This document shows positions 31,788 to 40,413 of a stretch of DNA of 42,797 nucleotides, piece after piece. Source of the DNA: an uncultured Bacteroidales bacterium (lineage in GTDB: Bacteria; Bacteroidota; Bacteroidia; Bacteroidales; Bacteroidaceae); contig CACXEH010000045.1 of assembly GCA_902766625.1 (NCBI GenBank), positions 1 through 42,797 of the forward strand, read 5' to 3'. The notes under the pieces are model-generated. The model made no database searches and had not been told where the DNA came from. It was given only the letters and a program-made list of their open reading frames with translations. The position numbers were made by a program, and so were the translations under genes. Each line of letters starts with the position of its first letter. Position 1 is the first letter of the stretch.

Positions 31788-32114
31788 TTATATTTTTGGC
31801 GTCAAATCATTGGTGTATTGCACATCAACCCATTTCTCATAAGCTTGCAGTAACTGCGAAAGACCATATGATTTCATCTTGTCATGGTAAATAATGTCAA
31901 TACACAAATCCAATAAATCCTTGCTGTTGCCCTCGCTGTTTGCCAATAATGAACGTATATTAAATTTCAGCTTATCCAATATGGTCTCATCCACATAGCC
32001 GTTACTATCAACGAGGTCATCAAAAAGTCCATATTTTTGTATGGTCAGCATGTTTTCTTCAGTAATCTCCAAACTATGTGTGTTCTTCTCATTTAAATAA
32101 ATCTTGTATGTCAT
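31788..32114 (-). CDS. Small hypothetical protein
   Basis: The 108-residue acidic protein (TYKIYLNEKNTHSLEITEENMLTI, DLLDLCIDIIYHDKM, QLLQAYEKWVDVQY) has no signal peptide or membrane segment and no family that I recognise. It starts 3 bp after the stop of the large amidase-like gene, so it is translated from the same message. Mixed helical content and the charge pattern suggest a small cytoplasmic protein. Confidence 0.65.
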   Translation of the reverse strand: MTYKIYLNEKNTHSLEITEENMLTIQKYGLFDDLVDSNGYVDETILDKLKFNIRSLLANSEGNSKDLLDLCIDIIYHDKMKSYGLSQLLQAYEKWVDVQYTNDLTPKI

Positions 32115-32117
32115 ATC

Positions 32118-35100
32118 CTATTTCGTTAAAAATTCCACAATCTTTCCCATTAATTCCACACGTGCCTCATCGGTTTTGATGCTTTCAAACGGCACACTCA
32201 TAACATATGTCCTGGCTTTGCCGGTTTTGCATGCTACACCGGCACAGGCTCCACTACCATAATTTAATGTCACCTGCGCTTCACCTACAGGTTTTATCAT
32301 TTCCGGATGCTGTACAGCATAAGTCTCCTGATTATATTCTTGTTCAAATGCTGCTGTAAAGTTCTCTCCGTTAATTGTGCCATTCATGTCTTCCGGGAGT
32401 TTACCGACATATTGACTTCTTAATTTCTTGGTCATAAAACGTTCGTCTTCCAAAGTCCTCATGTCCGAACCGAGATATGCTCCGGATATGAATAAGCGTC
32501 CACCATGATCCAGATACACGGATAAATTCTCTCGCATATCCGGCGTGATGGTTTTATATTGCCGGATACTACTTTCATCGTCATCTCTCTGAAGACCAAG
32601 TATCAAATCCACCATATCGTATGGGTCCAAAGAGACATTATTGCATTCTACAGCTTGAGCGCTTGAGGAAGAGAATGACACATGTCCGAGCCCAACAAGC
32701 GCTTTACCATGGACCAAAGGATAGTTGAATGTATTTCCGACTACAAATTTTCCCTGCATGTCAGTATTAGATCTACCCAGAGCCGACAGTTTGTCACGAT
32801 TATATTCATACTGGTCACCGCAATATTCCGGTGTTTTCATATAAGGCACGCCAAAATCATTTGAAAGGCTAAAGCCAAGACTGTCTTTCGTGTTTACAAC
32901 ACCTGGGGCGCTTAATCGTGTAAAACCGTTAACAATCAATGCCTCCATGGTTTCTTTGGATGATTTATATACAGTCAGTTCCTCACTCGGGAAGCTCTCT
33001 CCTCCGGCGTTCACTGCAGTTATCTTAAAACTGTAAACAACGTCTGTGTTAATGTCGGTTACGTATTCTTGAGCATTTTTCACAAACACACCATTATCAT
33101 AGCCCATGCCATCACGTTTTGTATATACAACATAACCGACAGGTGTAGCTGTCTTTTCCATATTATCTTCCGTAGGTGACCATGACAACCTCACTTTTCC
33201 GTTATGTTGGAGTATAGCGGCAAAGTTTTGAACCGGCAAGGGATGGACCACATAATCCGAACCGTGCTGGAAGGCTATATACTTCAAAATAGCTTTATAA
33301 ATACTACGCGCCAGCAGAAACTTCACGTTAGGATCATGTCCCAGCAACATATCTGAGAAATTTTGATGAGACATAATTTCCAAGATGGCAGAAGGGACCT
33401 CCGGTTTTCGCGTCTCACTGTAATTTTTACGCAGATGCTCTCTTCTGTACCATGTCCTGCCTAATGCGGCTGACATATCTTTGCAAATACTCTGTTGCAA
33501 CATGTCAGCAAAATCAGAAGATGCCATTCTATACAACCCACTTTTGAAGTGTTCTCCCAAGGTATCGTTCCGCAGTGTACTGATTACCAGTGAGCCATAT
33601 ATATCATTATCACGTCTAAAACCGGCATCACTGTGCACAGCGAGTGATAATTCAAATGGCACTTTCCCTCCTATTGTGTCAGGAACATACACACTTCCGC
33701 CAGCCAACCAGTTCAAAGCATTTGAACGGCAATTAATATCGTCAGCATAATCACTGTGCCCATCTTTTGTGTTATATACGTCATAGGGCAAACCTGAATA
33801 GTGACAGTAATAACGTGCAGCCTCAAGAAAACGCGGCAAACCGCTGCATACACCATCGCTCCCATCTTCTTCGCGCGCCGTGTTGCCCATACCGCCGCCG
33901 AATCTGATTGCGTCAGCTGAAAGGATTTTACCCTTTTCACCTGTAGCATTATCAAGATATACTGCATTTTTAGCAGACTGACCGGCACTAAATCCGAATG
34001 TACCAAGATAAACCCATGTTCCTCCACCCATCGTCTGGTTTACACTGACTTTGGTGACAATACCATCATGCACTATCTTATATATCGCGCGCTCCGTACT
34101 TTTCTCACTTGATTGATACGTGACATATACCGCATAATCACCGGCTTTTTTGAAATGCGGCATCCAACAGCATGTAGAAACTTGCTCATCGCCAGCCATT
34201 GTCTCTATCCAAAAGGCGGAACCTCTACCATCTGAAGTTTTTGTTTCTTTAACACTGTCAATTTCCAACGTATCAGTTATATACAAGAACTCTCTGTTTG
34301 AGTATCTGAATGGACTTTCATTAATATAATACGTATCGCGTGAGTCCTTAAAACCTTCTTTGGACGACAGCTCCCAATAGTTCAACCCGTCTGTAGCGGT
34401 AAAGCCAGACTGAGGGTCGTCATTATCTACAATGATTTCCTCCAACTGCCAGTCACGTTCACGGGGCATGTAACACACCGCGCCACTGTTCTCCAGCATG
34501 GGAATCAGGAATGGCGTTACAATAGACAGCGTAAACATGTCCTCTGTCGTGCAGAATAAAGCCGGCCGTTGCCAACCCCAGTATTCCTGCTCATTGAGCC
34601 AATACCTGCCATGACTTGGCCAAATCGTAATATGCCTGTTGTATAAACCTCTGGCAATACTAAATGGCCTGGAGATATTGTCTACCCATGGCTTACCGCG
34701 ATAATCAATATTCCTCCACATGCGGGATGCATCAGACTGACTGCGCTGATAATTGGGGATATATTCAGATATTTCCTTGCCGTTGGCAATGACCTGCAAA
34801 TCATATTTCTCAGCACTATCTGGCAGTACAGCCTTAAACTTAGAGTAAATGGCATTTACACGCTCTGCCGTAAACAGTCTGAATGAAAATTCGTCATTGG
34901 CATAGATTAAAATCGTCTTGTGGGCATCATCAATCCTCACGCTATCCAGTTTTGCGACATATATCATGTGTTCTTCCGACGAAGTCGGCACAGTGAAACA
35001 TTGTTCTATAAGAGGTGTTATTGTGTCGGGGGTTATTACTTGTGCGGAATCCACAACCACATCTTCGCCGCCAGCAATTATGGAGCTCGTGTTTCCCGTC

Positions 35101-35150
35101 AATGAAGATAATGAAAGGAATAAACTGATGATAGCTATAGATGCTTTCAT
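32118..35150 (-). CDS. Exported amidase-fold protein interrupted by a golvesin-like domain ('xanthan lyase'-type annotation)
   Basis: The 1010-residue protein has a signal peptide at the ATG 35150, which overlaps maf by 4 bp. An amidase_3-like zinc fold is split in two. His180 (WPSHGRYW) and Glu203 (TTEDMFTLSIVTPF) come before a beta-rich insert (about 255-420) with golvesin C-terminal features (GDYAVYVTY, GKILSADAIRFGGG). His506 (LAVHSDAGF) and Glu591 (SAILEIMSHQN) come after it. A fibronectin-type segment follows (about 645-735) and then a flavodoxin-like or GATase-like C-terminal part. All expected amidase ligands are present, so it may cleave peptidoglycan cross-links or a related amide in the periplasm or at the surface. 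Databases often label such proteins xanthan lyase, which the sequence does not support. Confidence 0.78.
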   Translation of the reverse strand: MKASIAIISLFLSLSSLTGNTSSIIAGGEDVVVDSAQVITPDTITPLIEQCFTVPTSSEEHMIYVAKLDSVRIDDAHKTILIYANDEFSFRLFTAERVNAIYSKFKAVLPDSAEKYDLQVIANGKEISEYIPNYQRSQSDASRMWRNIDYRGKPWVDNISRPFSIARGLYNRHITIWPSHGRYWLNEQEYWGWQRPALFCTTEDMFTLSIVTPFLIPMLENSGAVCYMPRERDWQLEEIIVDNDDPQSGFTATDGLNYWELSSKEGFKDSRDTYYINESPFRYSNREFLYITDTLEIDSVKETKTSDGRGSAFWIETMAGDEQVSTCCWMPHFKKAGDYAVYVTYQSSEKSTERAIYKIVHDGIVTKVSVNQTMGGGTWVYLGTFGFSAGQSAKNAVYLDNATGEKGKILSADAIRFGGGMGNTAREEDGSDGVCSGLPRFLEAARYYCHYSGLPYDVYNTKDGHSDYADDINCRSNALNWLAGGSVYVPDTIGGKVPFELSLAVHSDAGFRRDNDIYGSLVISTLRNDTLGEHFKSGLYRMASSDFADMLQQSICKDMSAALGRTWYRREHLRKNYSETRKPEVPSAILEIMSHQNFSDMLLGHDPNVKFLLARSIYKAILKYIAFQHGSDYVVHPLPVQNFAAILQHNGKVRLSWSPTEDNMEKTATPVGYVVYTKRDGMGYDNGVFVKNAQEYVTDINTDVVYSFKITAVNAGGESFPSEELTVYKSSKETMEALIVNGFTRLSAPGVVNTKDSLGFSLSNDFGVPYMKTPEYCGDQYEYNRDKLSALGRSNTDMQGKFVVGNTFNYPLVHGKALVGLGHVSFSSSSAQAVECNNVSLDPYDMVDLILGLQRDDDESSIRQYKTITPDMRENLSVYLDHGGRLFISGAYLGSDMRTLEDERFMTKKLRSQYVGKLPEDMNGTINGENFTAAFEQEYNQETYAVQHPEMIKPVGEAQVTLNYGSGACAGVACKTGKARTYVMSVPFESIKTDEARVELMGKIVEFLTK

Positions 35151-35725
35151 GCGAATCGCCACGCTTTGATTTCCTGAAAGAGCATAGGGACTGGCAGTCC
35201 GATAACATTGAAGAAGCAACCCTCGATACCTTTTACACCAACCAGACCAATCCATTCTTGGATACCATAGGAACCAGCCTTGTCAAATGGGCTGTAATTG
35301 TCAATGTAATAATTGATTTCCTGATTATCAAGATGTTCAAAGGTAACTTTTGTAGTGCAGTAAAATGATTTGCGATGTGTAGAATCTCTCAATGTGATAC
35401 CGGTGACAACGTCATGGGTCTTTCCCGAGAGCATTTTCAGCATACTTTCAGCCTGTCGCCTGTCTGCAGGCTTGCCGAGAGCCCGACCATCTGCCCAAAC
35501 TATAGTGTCGGCAGTGATAAGCAGGGAGTTATTGTTTAGCACAACCTGGCATGCATCAGATTTCAGTTGAGACAGATACACAGGTATCTCTTCCTTGTCC
35601 AAGGACTCCGGATATGCCTCCTCACATTCTGCAGAAGCTATACGGTAAGTTATGCCCAACTGGGTCAGCAACTCTCTTCTGCGCGGAGAATGACTTGCCA
35701 AAATAAAATCAATATTATCAAACAT
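35147..35725 (-). CDS. maf: Maf-like nucleotide pyrophosphatase
   Basis: The 192-residue protein shows the Maf/YhdE signatures FILASHSPRRRELL near the start, ITADTIVWADGRALGKP and SYGIQEWIGLVGVKGIEGCF. These house-cleaning enzymes hydrolyse non-canonical or surplus nucleoside triphosphates (dTTP/UTP type) to the monophosphates. The ATG at 35725 lies 2 bp after the kdsC stop; an upstream TTG reading is rejected. It overlaps the downstream amidase gene in an ATGA junction, so kdsC-maf-amidase-hypothetical form one coupled operon. Confidence 0.92.
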   Translation of the reverse strand: MFDNIDFILASHSPRRRELLTQLGITYRIASAECEEAYPESLDKEEIPVYLSQLKSDACQVVLNNNSLLITADTIVWADGRALGKPADRRQAESMLKMLSGKTHDVVTGITLRDSTHRKSFYCTTKVTFEHLDNQEINYYIDNYSPFDKAGSYGIQEWIGLVGVKGIEGCFFNVIGLPVPMLFQEIKAWRFA

Positions 35726-35727
35726 CG

Positions 35728-36246
35728 TCACCAACCAAAAGCTATATCATCCATCACCCATAAACCCTGGGCACGAAGCACTTGTTCTATAACATCTCGG
35801 CCGCATCCCTCGCCACCACGTCTCGGAGAAACATATTTGGAAATCTCCTTAATCTCCACTGCGGCATCAGCAGGGCAACATGGCAGACCAACCAGCCTCA
35901 TAACCTCATAATCAGGGATATCGTCACCCATGTAGGCGACTTCCTCGTCAGTCATACAATACTTCTGCATAAGAGACCTATAGACTTCTATCTTCACTTT
36001 GCAGCCAAGAAAGACATCATCGATGCCAAGACCATGATAACGGATGCCGAGCTCCTCTACCTTAGCACCAGTGATAATGGCTATCTTCAAACCACGTTTT
36101 ATGGCAAGCTGCAAGGCGTAACCATCTTTAATATTCACCGTGCGGCGAGGTTGTCCGTCGGCACCCAAGGATATCGTCTCCTTGCTCAACACGCCGTCTA
36201 TATCAAAAAAAACAGCCTTGATTTTCTTTAAATCGTAATTTATCAT
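35728..36246 (-). CDS. kdsC: 3-Deoxy-D-manno-octulosonate 8-phosphate phosphatase (KdsC-type HAD)
   Basis: The 172-residue cap-less HAD (IIIC/KdsC type) has the nucleophile loop VFFDIDGVLSKE, the GYALQLAIKRGLKIAIITGAK block, FLGCKVKIEVY and the metal-binding YMGDDIPDYEVM. It releases phosphate from Kdo-8-P in lipopolysaccharide core synthesis. The tail (PRRGGEGCGRDVIEQVL) is the conserved KdsC terminus that closes the neighbour's active site in the tetramer. It is first in its operon, with a TAnnTTTG box 25 bp upstream and repeat array 3 beyond that. Confidence 0.92.
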   Translation of the reverse strand: MINYDLKKIKAVFFDIDGVLSKETISLGADGQPRRTVNIKDGYALQLAIKRGLKIAIITGAKVEELGIRYHGLGIDDVFLGCKVKIEVYRSLMQKYCMTDEEVAYMGDDIPDYEVMRLVGLPCCPADAAVEIKEISKYVSPRRGGEGCGRDVIEQVLRAQGLWVMDDIAFGW

Positions 36247-36270
36247 TACAGCAAGTTATTTTACTCAATA

Positions 36271-36278
36271 CAAATTTA
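36271..36278 (-). promoter_or_regulatory. Predicted -7 box (TAAATTTG) for the kdsC operon
   Basis: This is a TAnnTTTG match on the minus strand 25 bp upstream of the kdsC start. A TTTG lies 24 bp further upstream (36303-36306), a little too far for a standard -33. Repeat array 3 begins 84 bp upstream of the box. Confidence 0.45.
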
Positions 36279-36362
36279 GCAAATAGAAATTAAATTCATC
36301 CGCAAACAGGAGCAAAAAGTTAGAGAAACAAACGTATTTTTTCCCACCCGCAGAAGTTTTCC

Positions 36363-36442
36363 GTTCCAAAGGCTGGAACGTACATTCCATCCCGTGGAAC
36401 TTATATTCCATCCCATGGAATGTAAATTCCATCGCGCAGAAC
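36363..36442 (-). repeat. Palindromic repeat array 3 (four units, 21-bp period)
   Basis: The units are GTTCCAAAGGCTGGAAC (36363-36379), ATTCCATCCCGTGGAAC (36384-36400), ATTCCATCCCATGGAAT (36405-36421) and a decayed ATTCCATCGCGCAGAAC (36426-36442), with 4-bp spacers gtac, ttat and gtaa. The flank on the minus strand (GGAAAACTTCTGCGGG…, then GCGGATGAATTT) resembles array 1 (GGAAAACATTAGCCG…, then GCTGATGTGATTT). It fills the 308-bp gap between the BASS-type transporter and kdsC; no supported gene lies there. The minus-strand ORF through it (36265-36483) is discussed as a finding. Confidence 0.87.
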
Positions 36443-36554
36443 AGAAAAGACATGCCGGAAAGAAAAACTCTCATCTCTGGCAAACAACAATGCGACGCCG
36501 TATGGCCTATTTAAGATTGCAGGGCGCACTGGTGGAACGTAAAACCGACGTACT

Positions 36555-37508
36555 TTATACAGATTGGCCTTTTCTGTATTTATATAATTGATATGCATTG
36601 ACAAGATTATGCCAAATGCTGTAAAACCCTCCTGCCGTAACCGACACAGGGTCCAGGAAGGTGTAGCCCAGCCACATGATGAACACCGTGTTCTTCTGAC
36701 CAAGACTCTGACCTCCCTCAAGACGCATGCCGTAATACTGTCCTATCTGTTTACCTGCACCAAACTGCAGCATACAGCACATCATTGTGGCAATGGCAAT
36801 AAAAGAAATATAGAACGCTGACTCGCCACAATGTACAAGTGCCTTGCATGCGGTTGCAACGGCTATTGCCAGAGAGACCGACCAGAGATAGAACGCCAGA
36901 TCTTTCTGTCGCAGGCACCACCGGTGAACCGCAGGCATACTGTAGCGCACCAGCCAAGCCAGGAGAAGCGGACATATCAGCAAAGGAAACACCTTGTGGA
37001 TTATCCTAAAGAATGCCGGCAGAAAGGTAAGACCGGCATGCGGATGTGCAATGGGTAGCAACAATGGTGCGATTACTGCAATTATGACATTAATAATAAA
37101 AGTATAGGTCGTGACGGCCGTCGCACTGCCGCCCAACTTGGTCGTTACAACAGCACAAGCCGTGGCTGTGGGACACATCAAGCACAACATGGCACACTCT
37201 ATGACACTACGCCACCGTGTGTCTGGAAAGAGATAGAGCACATATGTAAGCAACCCGAATGAAAGCAACTGGATAAGCACAAGCCACAAATGCCATCTGT
37301 AAGGACGCATTTCAGTCGGCTTTACCCTGCAGAATGTCAGGAAAAGCATGCAGAATAGCAATATCGGCTGCAAGTAGGCAATGACTTCTGCGACAAAAAA
37401 CTTGGTAGGTGCGAGAAACGGTAAGCTGACATAGATAAAATATCCTAAAATGCCCGTCAGCATAGATATCGGCAGAGACCAGTTTTTCAACAATGAAATG
37501 AATTTCAT
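36555..37508 (-). CDS. BASS (bile acid:sodium symporter)-like membrane transporter
   Basis: The 317-residue protein has nine or ten hydrophobic segments and the layout of the bile-acid:sodium symporter superfamily, with the ECAMLCLMCPTATACAVVTTKLGGSATAVT crossover region and a later VSLAIAVATACKALV and NTVFIMWLGYTFLDPVSVTAGGFYS pair. Substrates in this superfamily include organic acids, pantoate-like compounds and bile salts; none can be assigned here. It is divergent from the rhamnose operon with 162 bp between, but co-regulation is only a guess. Confidence 0.78.
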   Translation of the reverse strand: MKFISLLKNWSLPISMLTGILGYFIYVSLPFLAPTKFFVAEVIAYLQPILLFCMLFLTFCRVKPTEMRPYRWHLWLVLIQLLSFGLLTYVLYLFPDTRWRSVIECAMLCLMCPTATACAVVTTKLGGSATAVTTYTFIINVIIAVIAPLLLPIAHPHAGLTFLPAFFRIIHKVFPLLICPLLLAWLVRYSMPAVHRWCLRQKDLAFYLWSVSLAIAVATACKALVHCGESAFYISFIAIATMMCCMLQFGAGKQIGQYYGMRLEGGQSLGQKNTVFIMWLGYTFLDPVSVTAGGFYSIWHNLVNAYQLYKYRKGQSV

Positions 37509-37536
37509 TTGAGTTTCGTTCTCTGATTTGCGGATG

Positions 37537-37544
37537 CAAAATTA
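37537..37544 (-). promoter_or_regulatory. Predicted -7 box (TAATTTTG) for the BASS-like transporter
   Basis: This TAnnTTTG match on the minus strand lies 28 bp upstream of the transporter start, in the divergent region shared with rhaB. No convincing -33 element was found. Confidence 0.4.
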
Positions 37545-37607
37545 CGTTTTTTTTATCATACCTCCCGATGAAATCATTTTATCTTCAAAAAATTATCGGG
37601 AAAGTCA

Positions 37608-37637
37608 TTTGTAAAAGAACAAAAAATAATATATTTG
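37608..37637 (+). promoter_or_regulatory. Predicted promoter of the rhamnose operon
   Basis: TTTG (37608-37611), an 18-bp spacer and TATATTTG (37630-37637) form the best two-part promoter in the window together with the one at 1764. The leader would be about 27 nt. No obvious RhaR-type direct repeat was recognised upstream. Confidence 0.6.
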
Positions 37638-37670
37638 CATAATAGACTTAATAAAACGACACACTAAATA

Positions 37671-39140
37671 ATGAAAGACAGGTATAATTTCATCGCAGTA
37701 GACTTAGGCGCAACCAGCGGGAGAACCATTTTGGGATGCGTTTCAGGTCAGAAAATAGAAATGAAGGAACTGACACGCTTCAAGCATGTCATACACCAGA
37801 TGTCCGGACATTATTACTGGGATATCTATCATCTATACAATGAAATTCTGCATGGACTGACCGAAGCGGCAAAAACAAAGGTCAAGATTGACAGCATAGG
37901 CATTGACACATGGGGCGTGGACTTTGTGCTCGTCGGGAAAGACGGACAAATACTACGCACGCCCTATTCCTACAGAGACCCTCACACCATTGGCGCAATG
38001 GAAGAATATTTCAAATTAGTCCCAAAATCCCGTGTTTACGAGATCAGCGGTATTCAATTTATGAATTTCAACAGTTTGTTCCAACTGAGTGCAATGGTAC
38101 AGCACAAAGACTCCGCACTACCCGTTGTCGACAAAATCCTATTTTTACCCGATGCACTCTCCTACTTGCTGACTGGAGAAATGGTCACTGAACGTACCAT
38201 CTTATCGACCAGTTCATTCATGGACGCCAAGACTGGACAGATAAGTTCAGAACTCATTGAACCTTTAGGCCTACGCCAAGAGCAATTTGCGCCCATTGTC
38301 CAACCGGGGTATGTCATCGGGACCTTGACGGAAGACATCCAAAAGCAAACAGGACTGGGTGCCATACCTGTTGTCGCTGTCGCCGGCCATGACACCGGCA
38401 GTGCCGTGGCGGCAGTGCCCGCCGACAATGACGGCTTTGCTTATCTGAGCAGCGGTACTTGGAGTTTGATGGGCATCGAGACAAAGAGCCCGGTAATTAC
38501 AAAACAATCCTACGAGATGAACTTCACAAACGAAGGAGGCATTGAGAATACGACACGCGTACTGAAGAATATATGCGGTATGTGGATACTTGAGTGCTGC
38601 CGCAAAGAATGGAAAGACGCTCCAGAGAGCTATGACAAACTCTACACAGAAACACAGCAAACAGAAACCTTCAGGAGTTTCATCTTCCCCGATGCTCCCG
38701 AATTTGCCAACCCTGAGTCAATGACGACAGCCATCAAAGACTATTGCAAGCGCACTTCACAGCCTATACCGGAAACATACACGGAACAAGCCCGTTGCAT
38801 CTTTGACTCTCTGGCTATGCGTTACCGCCAAGTATTTGACATGCTGCAGGAATTGTCACCGCTCAAGATTAAACATTTACATATCATCGGCGGAGGAACG
38901 CAGAACTATCTGCTTAACCAATACACCGCAAACTCCTTGGGAGTGCCTGTCTACGCCGGCCCGGTTGAAGCTACTGCAATCGGGAACATCATGATTCAAG
39001 CCAAGGCTATGGGACTGGTTGCTGATCTGAAAGGCATGCGCAAAGTCATCGCAAACAGCGTCAATCCCAAATGCTATATGCCCGAAGACACAGACGCTTG
39101 GAACATGGCATACCAGAAATATTTAGAAATCACAAAATAA
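37671..39140 (+). CDS. rhaB: Rhamnulokinase
   Basis: The 489-residue FGGY-family sugar kinase phosphorylates L-rhamnulose at C1. It shows the N-terminal phosphate loop VDLGATSGRTILG, the substrate segment SIGIDTWGVDFVLV, the catalytic-base region VAGHDTGSAVAAVP, YLSSGTWSLMG and the adenosine-binding HIIGGGTQNYLLNQYTANSLG. It is first in a rhaB-rhaA-rhaD operon behind a good promoter; the isomerase start follows 17 bp after its stop. Length matches the family. Confidence 0.93.
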   Translation: MKDRYNFIAVDLGATSGRTILGCVSGQKIEMKELTRFKHVIHQMSGHYYWDIYHLYNEILHGLTEAAKTKVKIDSIGIDTWGVDFVLVGKDGQILRTPYSYRDPHTIGAMEEYFKLVPKSRVYEISGIQFMNFNSLFQLSAMVQHKDSALPVVDKILFLPDALSYLLTGEMVTERTILSTSSFMDAKTGQISSELIEPLGLRQEQFAPIVQPGYVIGTLTEDIQKQTGLGAIPVVAVAGHDTGSAVAAVPADNDGFAYLSSGTWSLMGIETKSPVITKQSYEMNFTNEGGIENTTRVLKNICGMWILECCRKEWKDAPESYDKLYTETQQTETFRSFIFPDAPEFANPESMTTAIKDYCKRTSQPIPETYTEQARCIFDSLAMRYRQVFDMLQELSPLKIKHLHIIGGGTQNYLLNQYTANSLGVPVYAGPVEATAIGNIMIQAKAMGLVADLKGMRKVIANSVNPKCYMPEDTDAWNMAYQKYLEITK

Positions 39141-39157
39141 TAAACATTAAAATAATT

Positions 39158-40411
39158 ATGAAAGAAAAATTTGTAAACGAGGCTTACAACATTGCCAAAG
39201 AACGTTACGCCGCTTACGGTATTGACACTGATAAAGTGTTAGACCAAATGCAGAATTTTCACCTCAGCATGCACTGCTGGCAAGCTGATGATGTGGCAGG
39301 ATTTGAGTCTGCAGGCGATTTGACCGGCGGTATTCAGGCTACAGGAAACTACCCTGGAAAAGCCCGCAACATCGATGAACTGCAAAAGGATATTTTAAAA
39401 GCAAAATCACTGATTCCAGGTACACACCGCTTAAATCTTCATGAAATATATGGTGATTTCAAAGGCAAATGGGTAGACCGTGATGAAGTTGAGCCCAAAC
39501 ACTTCCAGGCATGGATTGACTGGGGAAAAGCAAACGACACCAAACTGGATTTCAACTCTACCAGTTTTTCTCATCCTAAGAGCGGCAACCTCACACTCGC
39601 CAACCCGGACAAAGGTATCCGCGATTTCTGGATAGAACATACGAAACGCTGCCGGGCAATCGCAGAGGAAATGGGAAAAGCACAGGGTGACCCTTGTATT
39701 ATGAACCTTTGGGTACATGACGGATGCAAAGACGTGTCTGTAAATCACTACACATACCGTAAACTGCTGAAGGAGTCCTTGGATGAGATTTTCGCCCAAA
39801 AATATGACCACATGAAAGATTGTATTGAAGGCAAAGTCTTCGGTATTGGTTTGGAAAGCTTCACCGTTGGGTCACATGATTTCTACACAGCATATGCTGC
39901 ACAGAATCAAAAAATACTGACCATCGACACCGGTCACTACCATCCGACAGAAAGCCCGGCAGATAAAGTCTCTGCCGTTTTGAACTTTGTACCTGAACTG
40001 ATGTTGCATGTCAGCCGTCCCGTCCGTTGGGATTCTGACCACGTAACCATCATGGACGACCAGACAATGGAATTGTTCAATGAAATTGTACGTGCCGGCG
40101 CTCTTGACAGAGTCCACTATGGTTTGGACTATTTTGACGGTGCCATCAACCGTATCGGTGCATATGTTATCGGTAGCCGTGCCGCACAAAAATGTATGGT
40201 ACGCGCACTGCTTGAGCCACAGCAATTAATCAGCAAATACGAGCTTGAAGGCAAGAGTTTCCAGGTACTCGCAATGTTTGAAGAAGTGAAGGCTTTGCCT
40301 TGGAATGCTGTTTATGATATGTTCTGCATGAAAAACAATGTTCCTGTCGGTGACGCTTTTATTGCCGACATAGAGAAATACGAGGCAGAAGTAACATCAA
40401 AACGCAAGTAA
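39158..40411 (+). CDS. rhaA: L-rhamnose isomerase
   Basis: The 417-residue protein (E. coli RhaA has 419) converts L-rhamnose to L-rhamnulose with Mn2+. Conserved blocks include FHLSMHCWQADDVAGFE, GGIQATGNYPGKAR, RLNLHEIYGDF, LDFNSTSFSHPKSG, MNLWVHDGCKD, LTIDTGHYHPTE and LMLHVSRPVRWDSDHV, which carry the metal-binding His, Asp and Glu residues. The ATG at 39158 is chosen: a longer frame from 39071 runs into rhaB in another reading frame. It is separated by 2 bp from rhaD. Confidence 0.95.
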   Translation: MKEKFVNEAYNIAKERYAAYGIDTDKVLDQMQNFHLSMHCWQADDVAGFESAGDLTGGIQATGNYPGKARNIDELQKDILKAKSLIPGTHRLNLHEIYGDFKGKWVDRDEVEPKHFQAWIDWGKANDTKLDFNSTSFSHPKSGNLTLANPDKGIRDFWIEHTKRCRAIAEEMGKAQGDPCIMNLWVHDGCKDVSVNHYTYRKLLKESLDEIFAQKYDHMKDCIEGKVFGIGLESFTVGSHDFYTAYAAQNQKILTIDTGHYHPTESPADKVSAVLNFVPELMLHVSRPVRWDSDHVTIMDDQTMELFNEIVRAGALDRVHYGLDYFDGAINRIGAYVIGSRAAQKCMVRALLEPQQLISKYELEGKSFQVLAMFEEVKALPWNAVYDMFCMKNNVPVGDAFIADIEKYEAEVTSKRK

Positions 40412-40413
40412 TA

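Noticed and set aside
35151..35255. Longer start for the amidase-like protein
   Set aside because: It would put 35 odd residues before a proper signal peptide. The ATG at 35150 gives an ATGA overlap with maf.
39071..39157. Longer rhaA reading with 29 extra residues
   Set aside because: The extension overlaps rhaB in another frame and is Arg/His-rich. The ATG at 39158 matches the known RhaA start and length.
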